Shown: in pieces, positions 43,028 through 51,180 of the stretch
Numbering within the stretch: position 1 is the stretch's first letter
How the letters are laid out: each line of letters opens with the position of its first letter
NCBI RefSeq assembly: GCF_001861355.1
Contig: NZ_MASN01000052.1
Location: forward strand, 62,001-126,000
Length of the DNA: 64,000 nt
Reading direction: 5' to 3'
Source: Natrialba sp. SSL1
Lineage (GTDB): Archaea > Halobacteriota > Halobacteria > Halobacteriales > Natrialbaceae
Position numbers and translations under genes: made by a program
Notes under the pieces: generated by a model
Database searches by the model: none
Told to the model about the DNA's origin: nothing
What the model saw: the letters and a program-made list of their open reading frames with translations, nothing else

Positions 43028-44275
43028 TCACGACGCGGACTCGAACTCGAGTTCCTGTACTTTCTGGTCAATTCGGTCGAGGTACGATCTCAGCAACTGG
43101 TCGGTGGCCGGTCCGTCGCCGACCAGCGCCGTTTCCGCATAGCGGTGGTCGTCTCGCTGCTCGCCGAGCGTTCCGAACAGAAGTGAGTCGCGGTCGGCGA
43201 GCAAGAGGCGGCCGATAGGCTCTCCCTGTACGGAGAGTGACAGCCACTCGTCAGTCGGTTCCCAGAGCGTAATTTCCGGTACGTTCTCTTGGATGAGGTC
43301 ATGCACAACCGGGTCAGTCGTCCCGAGATAGACATCGACCCCTCGCTGGACGGCGTCTATAACGCGTGTGAAGCAGCCGGACTCGAGTAGCCGCGGCGAA
43401 GTAAAGACCGAGAACAGTTCCTCCTCGGCTCGCTCGAGGAGCGATTGACTATAGGCGACGATACCGTCACGGCCGTCGATTGCGCGTACGGTGGCTGATG
43501 GTGGCTGGTCGATGGTGAGTGGCCAGTCCGCGGCTGACGCATCGGTCGACAGGTGGGTTCGAAGGTCCTGATTGAGTACCGAGTGCAGCCAGGAGACACA
43601 GAGGTTCGGATGGCCGTTGTAGGCGGCTGTCCCCGATTCGGGGTCGAAATCGATCAGTTCGGCCGCCGAAAGAGACGGAACGTGAGTGTGGCGAAGGTGT
43701 TTGAGAACGGTGTCGGTGTCGGCGTCTGTCTGTGCCTGTGCCTCTGCTTCTGCCTCTGCGTCGACCAACTCTTTCGTCGCGACGTCGCGTGCGAGCGTTT
43801 CGAGATGGATCGCCTGGAACGAGTGGTTGAGACACGCGAGAGTGCGGCGCCGTCGAGGGTCACTGAGTGCATCGAACAGCGCATCGAGCGAGGAGTCCCG
43901 CGCCGTCTCCGGCGATTCGATCACGTCGATGAGCGCAGCGTCGCGATATGCGCGGTGGGACGTAAGTGAAATGTCGTTGTCGGCGTCAGCATCAGCGATA
44001 TCGTACTCGATCAGGCCGGCATCCGCCAGAACCGGGAGATGTACGTGATGAAGCGAAACCAGCGTTCGCTGTACCGCGTCTTCCGAGACGGTCGGCCGTG
44101 ATACCCCTGCTTCCCTGGATGCGATCCGCGTTGCACATGCAGTAAGAGAGAGTGACGCTGCATTGTGTTCGTACAGCACACCGAGAAGGTGTCGGCGAGG
44201 TTCGCGAGCGAGCGCGGAGAAGAGCGCAGCTAACGGGTCGTCATCGTCGCTTGCTGTTCCGTGACCATAGTCCAT
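43028..44275 (-). CDS. Transcription regulator with two DUF7344-type winged helices and a C-terminal sensor domain
   Basis: The 415-residue protein has two tandem domains that look like one another. The first (about 10-105) contains LFSALAREPRRHLLGVLYEH and LHHVHLPVLADAGLIEYD; the second (about 130-225) contains LFDALSDPRRRRTLACLNHS and LRHTHVPSLSAAELIDFD. Both match the haloarchaeal DUF7344 winged-helix pattern. The rest (about 245-415) resembles the effector region seen in some TrmB-like or DICT-containing regulators. The target genes are unknown. Confidence 0.7.
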   Translation of the reverse strand: MDYGHGTASDDDDPLAALFSALAREPRRHLLGVLYEHNAASLSLTACATRIASREAGVSRPTVSEDAVQRTLVSLHHVHLPVLADAGLIEYDIADADADNDISLTSHRAYRDAALIDVIESPETARDSSLDALFDALSDPRRRRTLACLNHSFQAIHLETLARDVATKELVDAEAEAEAQAQTDADTDTVLKHLRHTHVPSLSAAELIDFDPESGTAAYNGHPNLCVSWLHSVLNQDLRTHLSTDASAADWPLTIDQPPSATVRAIDGRDGIVAYSQSLLERAEEELFSVFTSPRLLESGCFTRVIDAVQRGVDVYLGTTDPVVHDLIQENVPEITLWEPTDEWLSLSVQGEPIGRLLLADRDSLLFGTLGEQRDDHRYAETALVGDGPATDQLLRSYLDRIDQKVQELEFESAS

Positions 44276-44392
44276 CGACAGTTGGTCTGTCCGCAACGGC
44301 AAAAAATCCTCGAGCCGGTGGCAACGGTTCCCTGCTGACGACGGGTGCCTGCCGAACACTCATCCCCCTCGAACGCGTGACTTTGCACCCAT

Positions 44393-45043
44393 ATGGGGTA
44401 CACAGAGGACTTCGTCAACGCCGTTCGCCGCAGTTTCGTCCCACAGATACACTACCTGCTGCAGGGAAGCTTCGACGGCTACGCCGTCAGCCACACCTCC
44501 GCCGACGAGTACGCGCTCACTGCCCACTGTTCCGAGGAGACCATCGAGGAAATCCTCTCCTCGCTCGGCTTCTCGCGCAATCCAATCGCGGCACTGAAGG
44601 TACGCGCTGACGGCAACACCTCGGAGGGATCGTGGGTTTGGCGACCCTCGCCGCTCTCGTCGTACCAGGTCCACGTCGTCCTCCACGAACTCGAGAACGA
44701 GGCCGGCGTCGACGTCTACGCCCATTGGGAGTGCTCGTGGATCCGCCACCCCTACAAACACTACGTCACGCGCGGCTACAACGCCGAGAAGGGCGTCACG
44801 CTCACCCGCCGCTGGCTCACGAACTACGAAGGCGAGGAACTCGAGGGCCGCGGCATCGAGTTCGAGATCGACGACTCGCCGGCCCGGCAGGCGAGCGAGT
44901 ATTTCTCGCTGTCGTACTACCAACTCGAGGAGGCGGTGGCTGGCGTCAGATCGCGGTTGCCGCTCGTCGACGGTGACGGATCGCTGACGATCGACCGGGA
45001 CGAGGAACGTGACGGCGTCTCGCCACGGATAGTCGATCAGTAG
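44393..45043 (+). CDS. Conserved haloarchaeal protein of unknown function
   Basis: The 216-residue protein has no obvious membrane helix or signal. It reads FVNAVRRSFVPQIHYLLQGSFDGYAVSHTSADEYALTA, then VVLHELENEAGVDVYAHWECSWIRHPYKHYVTRGYNAEKG. The second half is rich in His and Trp (AHWECSWIRHPYKHY) but no known catalytic motif is visible. The start is the ATG at 44393. It lies 117 bp from the divergent winged-helix regulator, which could control it; that link is only positional. Confidence 0.55.
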   Translation: MGYTEDFVNAVRRSFVPQIHYLLQGSFDGYAVSHTSADEYALTAHCSEETIEEILSSLGFSRNPIAALKVRADGNTSEGSWVWRPSPLSSYQVHVVLHELENEAGVDVYAHWECSWIRHPYKHYVTRGYNAEKGVTLTRRWLTNYEGEELEGRGIEFEIDDSPARQASEYFSLSYYQLEEAVAGVRSRLPLVDGDGSLTIDRDEERDGVSPRIVDQ

Positions 45044-45249
45044 CGTGTTCTGTTGTCTCCCCGACGGGGTGGCGGTGAGCAGCCTGCTCTGACTCGTCCT
45101 CCTGCGTTGCTTCGGGATGGCACTCGAGACGATCCGGCGGGATCGGCCGTCTCGGTGGCGTCACCTTCGCTGAGGGCGAATAAACGACGGGGCTGCGATA
45201 GCTCGAAAACGAGAACAGGAGAAGTGACAGACGAGGTTCGACCTCTTGC

Positions 45250-46026
45250 CTAGACACCGTTTCGGATCCGTTCCTCGGCCGCCGCCAGCGCGTGCTCGCG
45301 GTCGAACTCCTCGATAATCGTCCGCAGTTCCGCCTCGCTCGCCGTCGCAAGCTCCTCGGCGTGTGCCGTCATGTTCGGCACCGCCCGGATGATGTTGTCG
45401 ACGATCGGAATCTCGGCAACCTGCGGCGAGCGCGAGAGCGGGTTCAGGTCGATCACGATCTCGGTCTTCTCCATCTCCTGCAGGGCCTCCGCTCGGTCGC
45501 CATCTTCGAGGGGAACGACCACCACGTCCGCCGCGTAGATGCCGTCGGCGTCGACCTTCGCCCGCTGGTGGTCGAGATTCGGGATGCGAGCATCCGCAGT
45601 CAGCCCCTTCACGTCCTCGGCACCGTGCTCTCGCAGATGGTCGGCGATCGCTTCGATTCGCTCCGGCGTCCGGTTGAAGAGGTTCACCTCGAGATCGGCG
45701 TCCACCGCGTCGGCCAGCTCGACCATCTCGCCGGGCACCAGCGCGGCGACGTTTCCATTGATCGATAATACTGGCTTCTCGGCGAGCAGCAGGTGGGCCG
45801 CCGCCGCCCGCTCTGCCGCGTCGGCGCTCGGAATCGTCTCCTCACCCAGCAGGTAATCGAACGCGCTGCCACGTCCCTCCGCGTGCATCCCCTGCAAGTG
45901 CGTAATCCCCTTCTCGACACCGTTCTCGATCCGGTGGCGGGTAATCAGATCCTGATATCTGGGATGGTCCTCCGGTATCTCCTCCTCGTGTTGGACATCT
46001 GCCGAGACGGTGTCGTACTCGCTCAC
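45250..46026 (-). CDS. 4-phosphopantoate--beta-alanine ligase (archaeal phosphopantothenate synthetase)
   Basis: The 258-residue protein belongs to the archaeal enzyme family (formerly DUF137) that joins 4-phosphopantoate and beta-alanine, replacing bacterial PanC/PanK order in CoA synthesis. It has IPEDHPRYQDLITRHRIENGVEKGIT near residue 16, AEGRGSAFDYLLGEET, NGNVAALVPGEMVELA, and DLNPLSRSPQVAEIPIVDN near 200. I chose the GTG at 46026 because a TATA-like box sits about 26 nt before it. Pantoate kinase, the preceding step, lies 3.4 kb away. Confidence 0.88.
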   Translation of the reverse strand: MSEYDTVSADVQHEEEIPEDHPRYQDLITRHRIENGVEKGITHLQGMHAEGRGSAFDYLLGEETIPSADAAERAAAAHLLLAEKPVLSINGNVAALVPGEMVELADAVDADLEVNLFNRTPERIEAIADHLREHGAEDVKGLTADARIPNLDHQRAKVDADGIYAADVVVVPLEDGDRAEALQEMEKTEIVIDLNPLSRSPQVAEIPIVDNIIRAVPNMTAHAEELATASEAELRTIIEEFDREHALAAAEERIRNGV

Positions 46027-46047
46027 GATCGAGTACTCGAGTGCGTC

Positions 46048-46056
46048 GATAAAAAG
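46048..46056 (-). promoter_or_regulatory. TATA-like box of the phosphopantothenate synthetase gene
   Basis: TTTTTATCG on the coding strand is centred about 26 nt before the GTG at 46026. This decides the start over an ATG at 46071, which would lie upstream of the promoter. Confidence 0.55.
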
Positions 46057-46116
46057 GAGACCGATCTGCAAAAAACAGCGTCGGAATCAGTCGGCCGACG
46101 CCGTGCTACAGCGCGA

Positions 46117-49053
46117 TTACTCCGTGAACGTGATCCACCCTTCTGGTGCTTCGGCTTTCACGTTGTTCATCGCCTCGCGGGCGTTCGTCCGGGACTCGTA
46201 GACCTGCGTGCTCTGGGCCATCGTCGAGCCGTACTCGTCGACCAGCCGCCAGACCCAGCCGTCTTCGTCCTCCGCGGTGTGGAGTTCGAAGGAGACGCTG
46301 TCGATCTCGAGGATGCTCGCTGCGTCGATCAGTTCGCGGACGTTCTCGAGTGCCTCGCGAGCGGCCTCGCTCGATTCGTGCGATTCGGAGCCGGTGGCGA
46401 CCGTGCGGCCGTCCTCGTCGATGAGCCGCCACTGCCAGCGGTCGTCCTCGTCGGCGACGAGTTCGAACGAGGCGACGTCGAAGTCGACGCGGCCGGCCAT
46501 CGGTGCGAGCTGGCGAACGGTTTCGATCTCCTCGTGGAGTTCCTCGCGGCTCGCTGCGGTGTCGACGGCGCTTGCGAGGACGGTGCGCTCGCGGTCGACG
46601 AGGTCCCAGCTCCAGCCTTCCTCGTCATCGGTGACGCGGATCGCGGCGTCCTCGATCGTGAAGATCGGTGCATCGTCGGCGTGTGCCTTGAGATCCTCGA
46701 CGATCTCGAGTGCGGCGTCGCGTTCTGCGTAGGTGTCGGTCGCGTCGGCGATCTCCTCGCGATCGCGGTCGAGGAGTCGGAAGCTCCAGTCGCCGCTGCG
46801 GTAGAGTTGGATCGTGACGGTGCCGATCGTGTAGTCCTGTGCGGATTCGGCTGCGTCGCGAACGGCAGGAATGGCGTCGACGAGTTCGTCGCGTGTCGCG
46901 TAGGTGTCGCCGGCGGTAGCGACCGTTTCGCCGGTCGGCAGGACGAACCGCCAGTGCCAGTCGTCCGCTGCGTACGGCTGGAAGATCGCATCTTCCATGG
47001 TTCGCACGTCAGAGTCGAGGTACTCGAGGAGCCGGTTCATCGCCTTGCGCGCGGCACCGCGGGTTGGGTGCGTCGACGGATCTTCGGCGACGAGCTGACC
47101 GGCTTCGTCGATCAGTCGCCAGCCCCACTCGTCGTCCTCGTTGACGAAGAGTTCGAAGGCTGCCGTTTCGATTTCGAGCAGTTCAGCGTCCGGTGCCTGC
47201 TCTTTGAGCGTCATCATCGCTTCTGCGGCCTCGCCGCGGGAGGTGTGTTCTGCGCCGCTGTCTGCGAGGACGTTGCCGTCCTCGTCGATGAGCCGCCAGC
47301 GCCACTCGCCGTCGTCGGCCTCGTAGACCTGGAAGGCGGCCTCCTCGAACTCGATGAGTTCGGCTTCGCTCGCCTGCTCGCGAACGCGCTGAATCGCCTC
47401 GGTCGCCGTCTCGGCGTCGTAGTGTGGTTCGGTGCTTCCGGCGATCACGTCGCGGTCTTCGGTGACGAGCCGCCAGTGCCAGGAGCGACCGTCGTCTGCG
47501 CCGCCCTCGCCGCCGTCGCTGTTTGCAGTCGCCGTCCCGCCGTCAGTCGAAACCATCTGCTGCTCGTCGGACGTCGCAGGCAGCGCGTCGTCCTCGTCGT
47601 ACGTCAGCTCCTCGCTGTCGGTCGGGTAGACCTCGTACTCTGCGTCCTCGATCTCGACGACATCGGCGTCGCGAGCGTGCTCCCCGAACGTATCGGTCTC
47701 GTGGGCCGCGTCAGCCTCCGTTTCGACATCGCTCGGACTCTGCGCGACGACGTGTTCGGACTCGTCGACGAGCCGCCAGCGCCACTGCTCGCCAGTCTGG
47801 TAGCGTTCGTAGGTTGGTTCGCCGGCCACCGTCACCGACGCGGTGCCGAGTTCCGAAAGTAGCGCGTCCGCAGCTTCCTCTGCGTCCCGCCGGGCGTCGT
47901 ACGCCTCGGTTGCGGCGGCGAGCGGCGAATCCTGATCGTCGACGAAGCGCCACGACCAGCCGTTTGCACCGTTGTCGCCCGTTCGCTCGTAGAGTTCGGC
48001 ACCAACGTGTTCGAGGTCGAGTACGCGCGCCTGATCGAATCGTTCGGCGAACGTTCGTGCGGCCGTCTCGGCGTTCTCCTGCGTGCCGTGACCGTTCGCA
48101 CCCGAGGCCAGCGGCAGCCGCTCGTCGTCGACCAGTTGCCAGTGCCACTGGTCGCGTTCTTCGGCGTACGTGAACGCTGCACCGTCGATTTCGATCACGT
48201 CGGCCGTCGGCCCGCGGTCCTTGAGGAAGCTCACGGACTCTTCAGCCCCATCGCGCTCGCTGAACTCGCCAGCACAGGTGCCGACGACGCTGCCGTCGTC
48301 CCGTGCGAGTGTCCACTGCCAGCTTCCGTCTCTGTCCTCGTAGAGCCGGAACGCGGAGGTCGTGAGTTCCATCAGCCCGGCCGAACTGATCTGGGACTGC
48401 ACGCGTTCGATTCCCTCGGTTGCTTTCGGCCGGGTCACGGCGCTCTCGTTGCTCGTCGCCAGCGCTTCGAGGTGGAGTACGTTCCACTTCCAGTCGCCGT
48501 TGTCGTCGCGGAAGACGGCGAACTGGGCACCCTCCAGCGCGTCGCCGGTGAGAATCGGTGGGTCCTCCGTGTCGCCTTCCTCCTCGACGAACATGCCCTT
48601 CCGCCCGGTCAGGACGGGGACCAACGCGGTGACACCCGCGATGATCCCGACGCCGATCGTGTAGACGAGGATAACGTGAACGCTGTAGTCCGTGCCGAGC
48701 TCTCGCCAGTTGTACGGATACGCCCACGCGAAGAACGCAACACCACCAAACGAAATCAGCAGTCCCAGCAGGCTCGCTTGAATCCCTCGTTTTCGAACTG
48801 GAAGCATGAGCACGATCCCGAACAGACAGAGTGCAAGTCCTGTCCCGGCGATGACGCCGGACATCCTGATCAGTCCGTACGTGTCTGCGTCACCCGCATA
48901 GCCGACGACGAACGTAAACACGGCCGCTGCGGCGATGACGTAGCCAACGATGAACAGCCAGTAGCCGTAAACGTCCTTCGTCGAGTCGGGTTCCCCGACG
49001 TAGCGTTCGTACAGCCGGTACAGTTTGTGGTGAACGTCACTTGGTGAAGACAT
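46117..49053 (-). CDS. Large membrane protein: four-helix DUF7139-like domain plus about 13 DUF1508/YegP-like repeats
   Basis: The 978-residue protein begins with four transmembrane helices (about residues 30-165; FFAWAYPYNWRELGTDYSVH near 125). The rest, from about 190 to the last residue, is a run of about 13 units of 57-62 residues, each of the form FxxYxxxDGxWxWRLVDEDGxxLAxS, then a helix ending in a hydrophobic acidic start of the next unit. This matches the YegP/DUF1508 repeat also present in haloarchaeal HVO_2922-type proteins. Unit 6 holds an insert of about 45 residues of Ser/Asp/Gly. Start MSSPSDVHHKLY at 49053 follows the TATA-like box at 49083-49092. The function is unknown. Confidence 0.75.
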   Translation of the reverse strand: MSSPSDVHHKLYRLYERYVGEPDSTKDVYGYWLFIVGYVIAAAAVFTFVVGYAGDADTYGLIRMSGVIAGTGLALCLFGIVLMLPVRKRGIQASLLGLLISFGGVAFFAWAYPYNWRELGTDYSVHVILVYTIGVGIIAGVTALVPVLTGRKGMFVEEEGDTEDPPILTGDALEGAQFAVFRDDNGDWKWNVLHLEALATSNESAVTRPKATEGIERVQSQISSAGLMELTTSAFRLYEDRDGSWQWTLARDDGSVVGTCAGEFSERDGAEESVSFLKDRGPTADVIEIDGAAFTYAEERDQWHWQLVDDERLPLASGANGHGTQENAETAARTFAERFDQARVLDLEHVGAELYERTGDNGANGWSWRFVDDQDSPLAAATEAYDARRDAEEAADALLSELGTASVTVAGEPTYERYQTGEQWRWRLVDESEHVVAQSPSDVETEADAAHETDTFGEHARDADVVEIEDAEYEVYPTDSEELTYDEDDALPATSDEQQMVSTDGGTATANSDGGEGGADDGRSWHWRLVTEDRDVIAGSTEPHYDAETATEAIQRVREQASEAELIEFEEAAFQVYEADDGEWRWRLIDEDGNVLADSGAEHTSRGEAAEAMMTLKEQAPDAELLEIETAAFELFVNEDDEWGWRLIDEAGQLVAEDPSTHPTRGAARKAMNRLLEYLDSDVRTMEDAIFQPYAADDWHWRFVLPTGETVATAGDTYATRDELVDAIPAVRDAAESAQDYTIGTVTIQLYRSGDWSFRLLDRDREEIADATDTYAERDAALEIVEDLKAHADDAPIFTIEDAAIRVTDDEEGWSWDLVDRERTVLASAVDTAASREELHEEIETVRQLAPMAGRVDFDVASFELVADEDDRWQWRLIDEDGRTVATGSESHESSEAAREALENVRELIDAASILEIDSVSFELHTAEDEDGWVWRLVDEYGSTMAQSTQVYESRTNAREAMNNVKAEAPEGWITFTE

Positions 49054-49082
49054 TCGAAATGTGAGCGGAGAACTGCAACCCA

Positions 49083-49092
49083 CCATAATAAA
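49083..49092 (-). promoter_or_regulatory. TATA-like box of the large repeat membrane protein
   Basis: TTTATTATGG on the coding strand is centred about 35 nt before the ATG at 49053, predicting a leader of roughly 8-10 nt. Confidence 0.5.
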
Positions 49093-49107
49093 CCTCCGGC
49101 CACCTGG

Positions 49108-49278
49108 CAACAAACAGATATGTAAGAATTAGTTTGGAAGGGCGACAACGGTTTCAACTTTGATTTTTAGATCCGATGTGGTGATCGGCCGGGAGTGGCG
49201 GCTAAACGGGCGTCTGTGAAACGAATGGACTGCTTGAAGCGATACCAGCCACCCTTGTCATTAAACATATCTGTGTTG
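49108..49278. repeat. Possible 171-bp element bounded by inverted repeats
   Basis: The left arm CAACAAACAGATATGT (49108-49123) and the reverse complement of the right arm (49265-49278), CAACACAGATATGT, agree except for a 2-nt gap. The enclosed 141 bp is AT-rich and non-coding. This would suit a small non-autonomous element or a regulatory loop; no transposase or clear target duplication is seen. Confidence 0.35.
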
Positions 49279-49402
49279 TGACTGTCTTGGTACCCAAAAA
49301 TAAGCCAGCAAACTGGTCTGGGAGCCGAGAAGTGTGCTCGAATAAATGAGCAGTCGAGACGACGGGCGATGCGAGCAGGCCAGTATCCAAACTGACGACG
49401 AC

Positions 49403-50242
49403 CTACCGCAACAGCGCACCCGCGGGATGGGTCGCACAGACAGAGGGCTCGTAACCAGCATCCGAGAGCCCGGTTCCGAGGGCGAACACCGTTTCGCCAA
49501 GCATCGCCATCGACGCCTGTCCGTTGACATCTGTTACGTCACCGATCGTATGTGCGACCTCCTCCGTTAGCAGTTCAGCCTCACGCGCGAACAGGCGCGA
49601 GGCGTACATGAACGACAGCAACGTCGGCTCCTCGACGACGCGCGAGAGCGCCTCCTTCCCCGCAGCCGTCAACTGGTCCGTATCGCCCGCGAGCACGTCG
49701 GCCGTCGACAGTTCGCCGAACGAAACGTACTCGACACGGGCACGCGCCGGAATCGCATCGAGTTTGTTCTCCTGTGGCCCACCCGGTTCGAGTCGGATCG
49801 GAATCCCGCCACAGTCCTGGGCGACGACATCGCCGAGTCCCGTTCCAGCCTGTACTTCCGCGCCGTGGGCAATCGTGACGAGTTCGTTCCGGGACAGCTT
49901 ACAGCCAAACACACGGTTCGCGGCGAGCGCTGTCCCGAGCGCCATCGCACCCGAAATACCGAATCCTGCCCCGAGCGGCAGATCCGACTCCGCCTCGACG
50001 CGGGCGACCACGTCGAGCGTCTCGAGGACGATGTCGACCGGTTCGATCTCGATCATTTCCCCGTCGAGGATGACGATCGACTCCGAGGCCTCCTCGGCTA
50101 CCGGTTCGACCGTCACCGTCACGCCGTCGGTCAACGTCAGCCCTGCCCCCCGCGACCCGGCCATCGTCGGATCATCGGCCGGGTGAGCGCTGAAAAAGCC
50201 CGTAATGTGCCCTGGTACGAACGCCGTCGCCTCCTCGCGCAT
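49403..50242 (-). CDS. Archaeal pantoate kinase (GHMP kinase family)
   Basis: The 279-residue protein phosphorylates pantoate for CoA synthesis in archaea. It has AFVPGHITGFFSAH near residue 8, RGAGLTLTDGVTVTV near 31, the GHMP ATP-binding motif DLPLGAGFGISGAMALG near 87-103, and EVQAGTGLGDVVAQDCGG. The ATG at 50242 is preferred because TATA-like GTTATACT lies about 26 nt upstream; the frame stays open much further but passes through that promoter. Confidence 0.88.
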   Translation of the reverse strand: MREEATAFVPGHITGFFSAHPADDPTMAGSRGAGLTLTDGVTVTVEPVAEEASESIVILDGEMIEIEPVDIVLETLDVVARVEAESDLPLGAGFGISGAMALGTALAANRVFGCKLSRNELVTIAHGAEVQAGTGLGDVVAQDCGGIPIRLEPGGPQENKLDAIPARARVEYVSFGELSTADVLAGDTDQLTAAGKEALSRVVEEPTLLSFMYASRLFAREAELLTEEVAHTIGDVTDVNGQASMAMLGETVFALGTGLSDAGYEPSVCATHPAGALLR

Positions 50243-50264
50243 TGGCGACCCTTGCGACTCGGAC

Positions 50265-50272
50265 AGTATAAC
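50265..50272 (-). promoter_or_regulatory. TATA-like box of the pantoate kinase gene
   Basis: GTTATACT on the coding strand is centred about 26 nt before the ATG at 50242 and so supports that start and a leaderless mRNA. Confidence 0.55.
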
Positions 50273-50324
50273 GTTGCGGATTCCAGCCACTACAACCGCC
50301 GCTGCCGGCGTTTTGTCGTTCGTG

Positions 50325-51011
50325 TCACACTTCACCATCGCGACTGGGCACTGTACTCGAGACGGTCGCGCTGACGAGTGCTGATTCGATGCGCCGAAGC
50401 GTCTGGCCGACGGCGCTCGCAGAACAATCCAGTTCCGCTGCGATATCGCTGTAGGTCGCCTCTCGAGGAACCTCGTAGTAGCCACACTCGTACGCCGTGT
50501 GCAGCACCGCTCGCTGGTGGGCAGTGAGTTCGTGACACTGTGAACTCGCTGTCGGGTCGTACCGTGTCACGTTCTCGACCGTCAGGTCCGCGAGTTCACG
50601 GGTTTCATCGACGAGTTGCTGGACATCTGCTATCGGCCCGGCGACCGTCACTCGTAGCGACGAGCGGTCCGGCTCGACGAACCGCATCGGATACTCGACG
50701 ATCACGCCGTAGTTTCGATGCGGTTCGAGAATCGCCCGATTGAACGCCGTCGGCTGGTACCGAAGCTGCACCATCGTCGCCTCCGGTGTGACGATTACTT
50801 CGCTGTCGTGCAGCCGCGGCAACGACTGATCGAAGCTTGCTCGGATCTGCGACGGCGCACCCGACAACTCGAGGAACACCGCAATCGTTCCATCCGCGAG
50901 AACGTCGACATCGTGGATCGCCTCTAGCGTCACCCCGCGGTCTCGCCACCGTGTTTCCGTTGGATCGAAGTATCCTTCCTGAGGAGTGACAACATATGCC
51001 ACTCGCTTCAT
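50325..51011 (-). CDS. Bacterioopsin-activator-type (HTH_10) transcription regulator
   Basis: The 228-residue protein has an N-terminal sensor-like domain (VTLEAIHDVDVLADGTIAVFLELSG, then LQLRYQPT-like strands) and a C-terminal HTH_10 domain: LTAHQRAVLHTAYECGYYEVPREATYSDIAAELDCSASAVGQTLRRIE. This is the Bat family, widespread in haloarchaea. The ATG at 51011 follows a TTTTACC box by about 26 nt; other ATGs at 51026 and a start at 51032 are less likely. It is divergent from the lipase-like gene and may regulate it. Confidence 0.82.
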   Translation of the reverse strand: MKRVAYVVTPQEGYFDPTETRWRDRGVTLEAIHDVDVLADGTIAVFLELSGAPSQIRASFDQSLPRLHDSEVIVTPEATMVQLRYQPTAFNRAILEPHRNYGVIVEYPMRFVEPDRSSLRVTVAGPIADVQQLVDETRELADLTVENVTRYDPTASSQCHELTAHQRAVLHTAYECGYYEVPREATYSDIAAELDCSASAVGQTLRRIESALVSATVSSTVPSRDGEV

Positions 51012-51113
51012 ACAACCTTCGAACATAACCATTGGTAAAAGCGTTCCGAAGAGTCAGTGTCTCGTGACTCCCATCGAACCCAGTCAATCTTCTCCCCCTA
51101 GTATTCCGACCCG

Positions 51114-51122
51114 AATATAAAT
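51114..51122 (+). promoter_or_regulatory. TATA-like box of the exported hydrolase gene
   Basis: AATATAAAT predicts initiation near 51143-51145. This excludes the in-frame ATG at 51121 and supports the ATG at 51181. Confidence 0.55.
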
Positions 51123-51180
51123 GCGTTCGTTCGTGAAGAATTGCAGCTTTGCGCATACCAATCAATGCCAATACTGCGCT

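Larger units (their letters stand above)
49054..49402. other. AT-rich intergenic region with an inverted repeat pair
   Basis: This 349-bp gap is the longest in the window and more AT-rich than its neighbours. It holds the promoter of the repeat protein (TATA-like TTTATTATGG on the minus strand, 49083-49092) and two inverted arms (49108-49123 and 49265-49278). No protein-coding gene is convincing here; both flanking genes are on the minus strand. Confidence 0.5.

Noticed and set aside
45793-47862. A 689-codon open frame on the plus strand
   Set aside because: It is the antisense of the repeat membrane protein; its own repeated look comes from the repeats of the real gene.
50243-50485. N-terminal extension of pantoate kinase
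   Set aside because: It would begin upstream of the TATA-like box at 50265-50272 and overlaps the end of the Bat-type regulator gene.
51121-51180. Earlier ATG of the exported hydrolase
   Set aside because: It overlaps the TATA-like box at 51114-51122, so it would not be in the mRNA.
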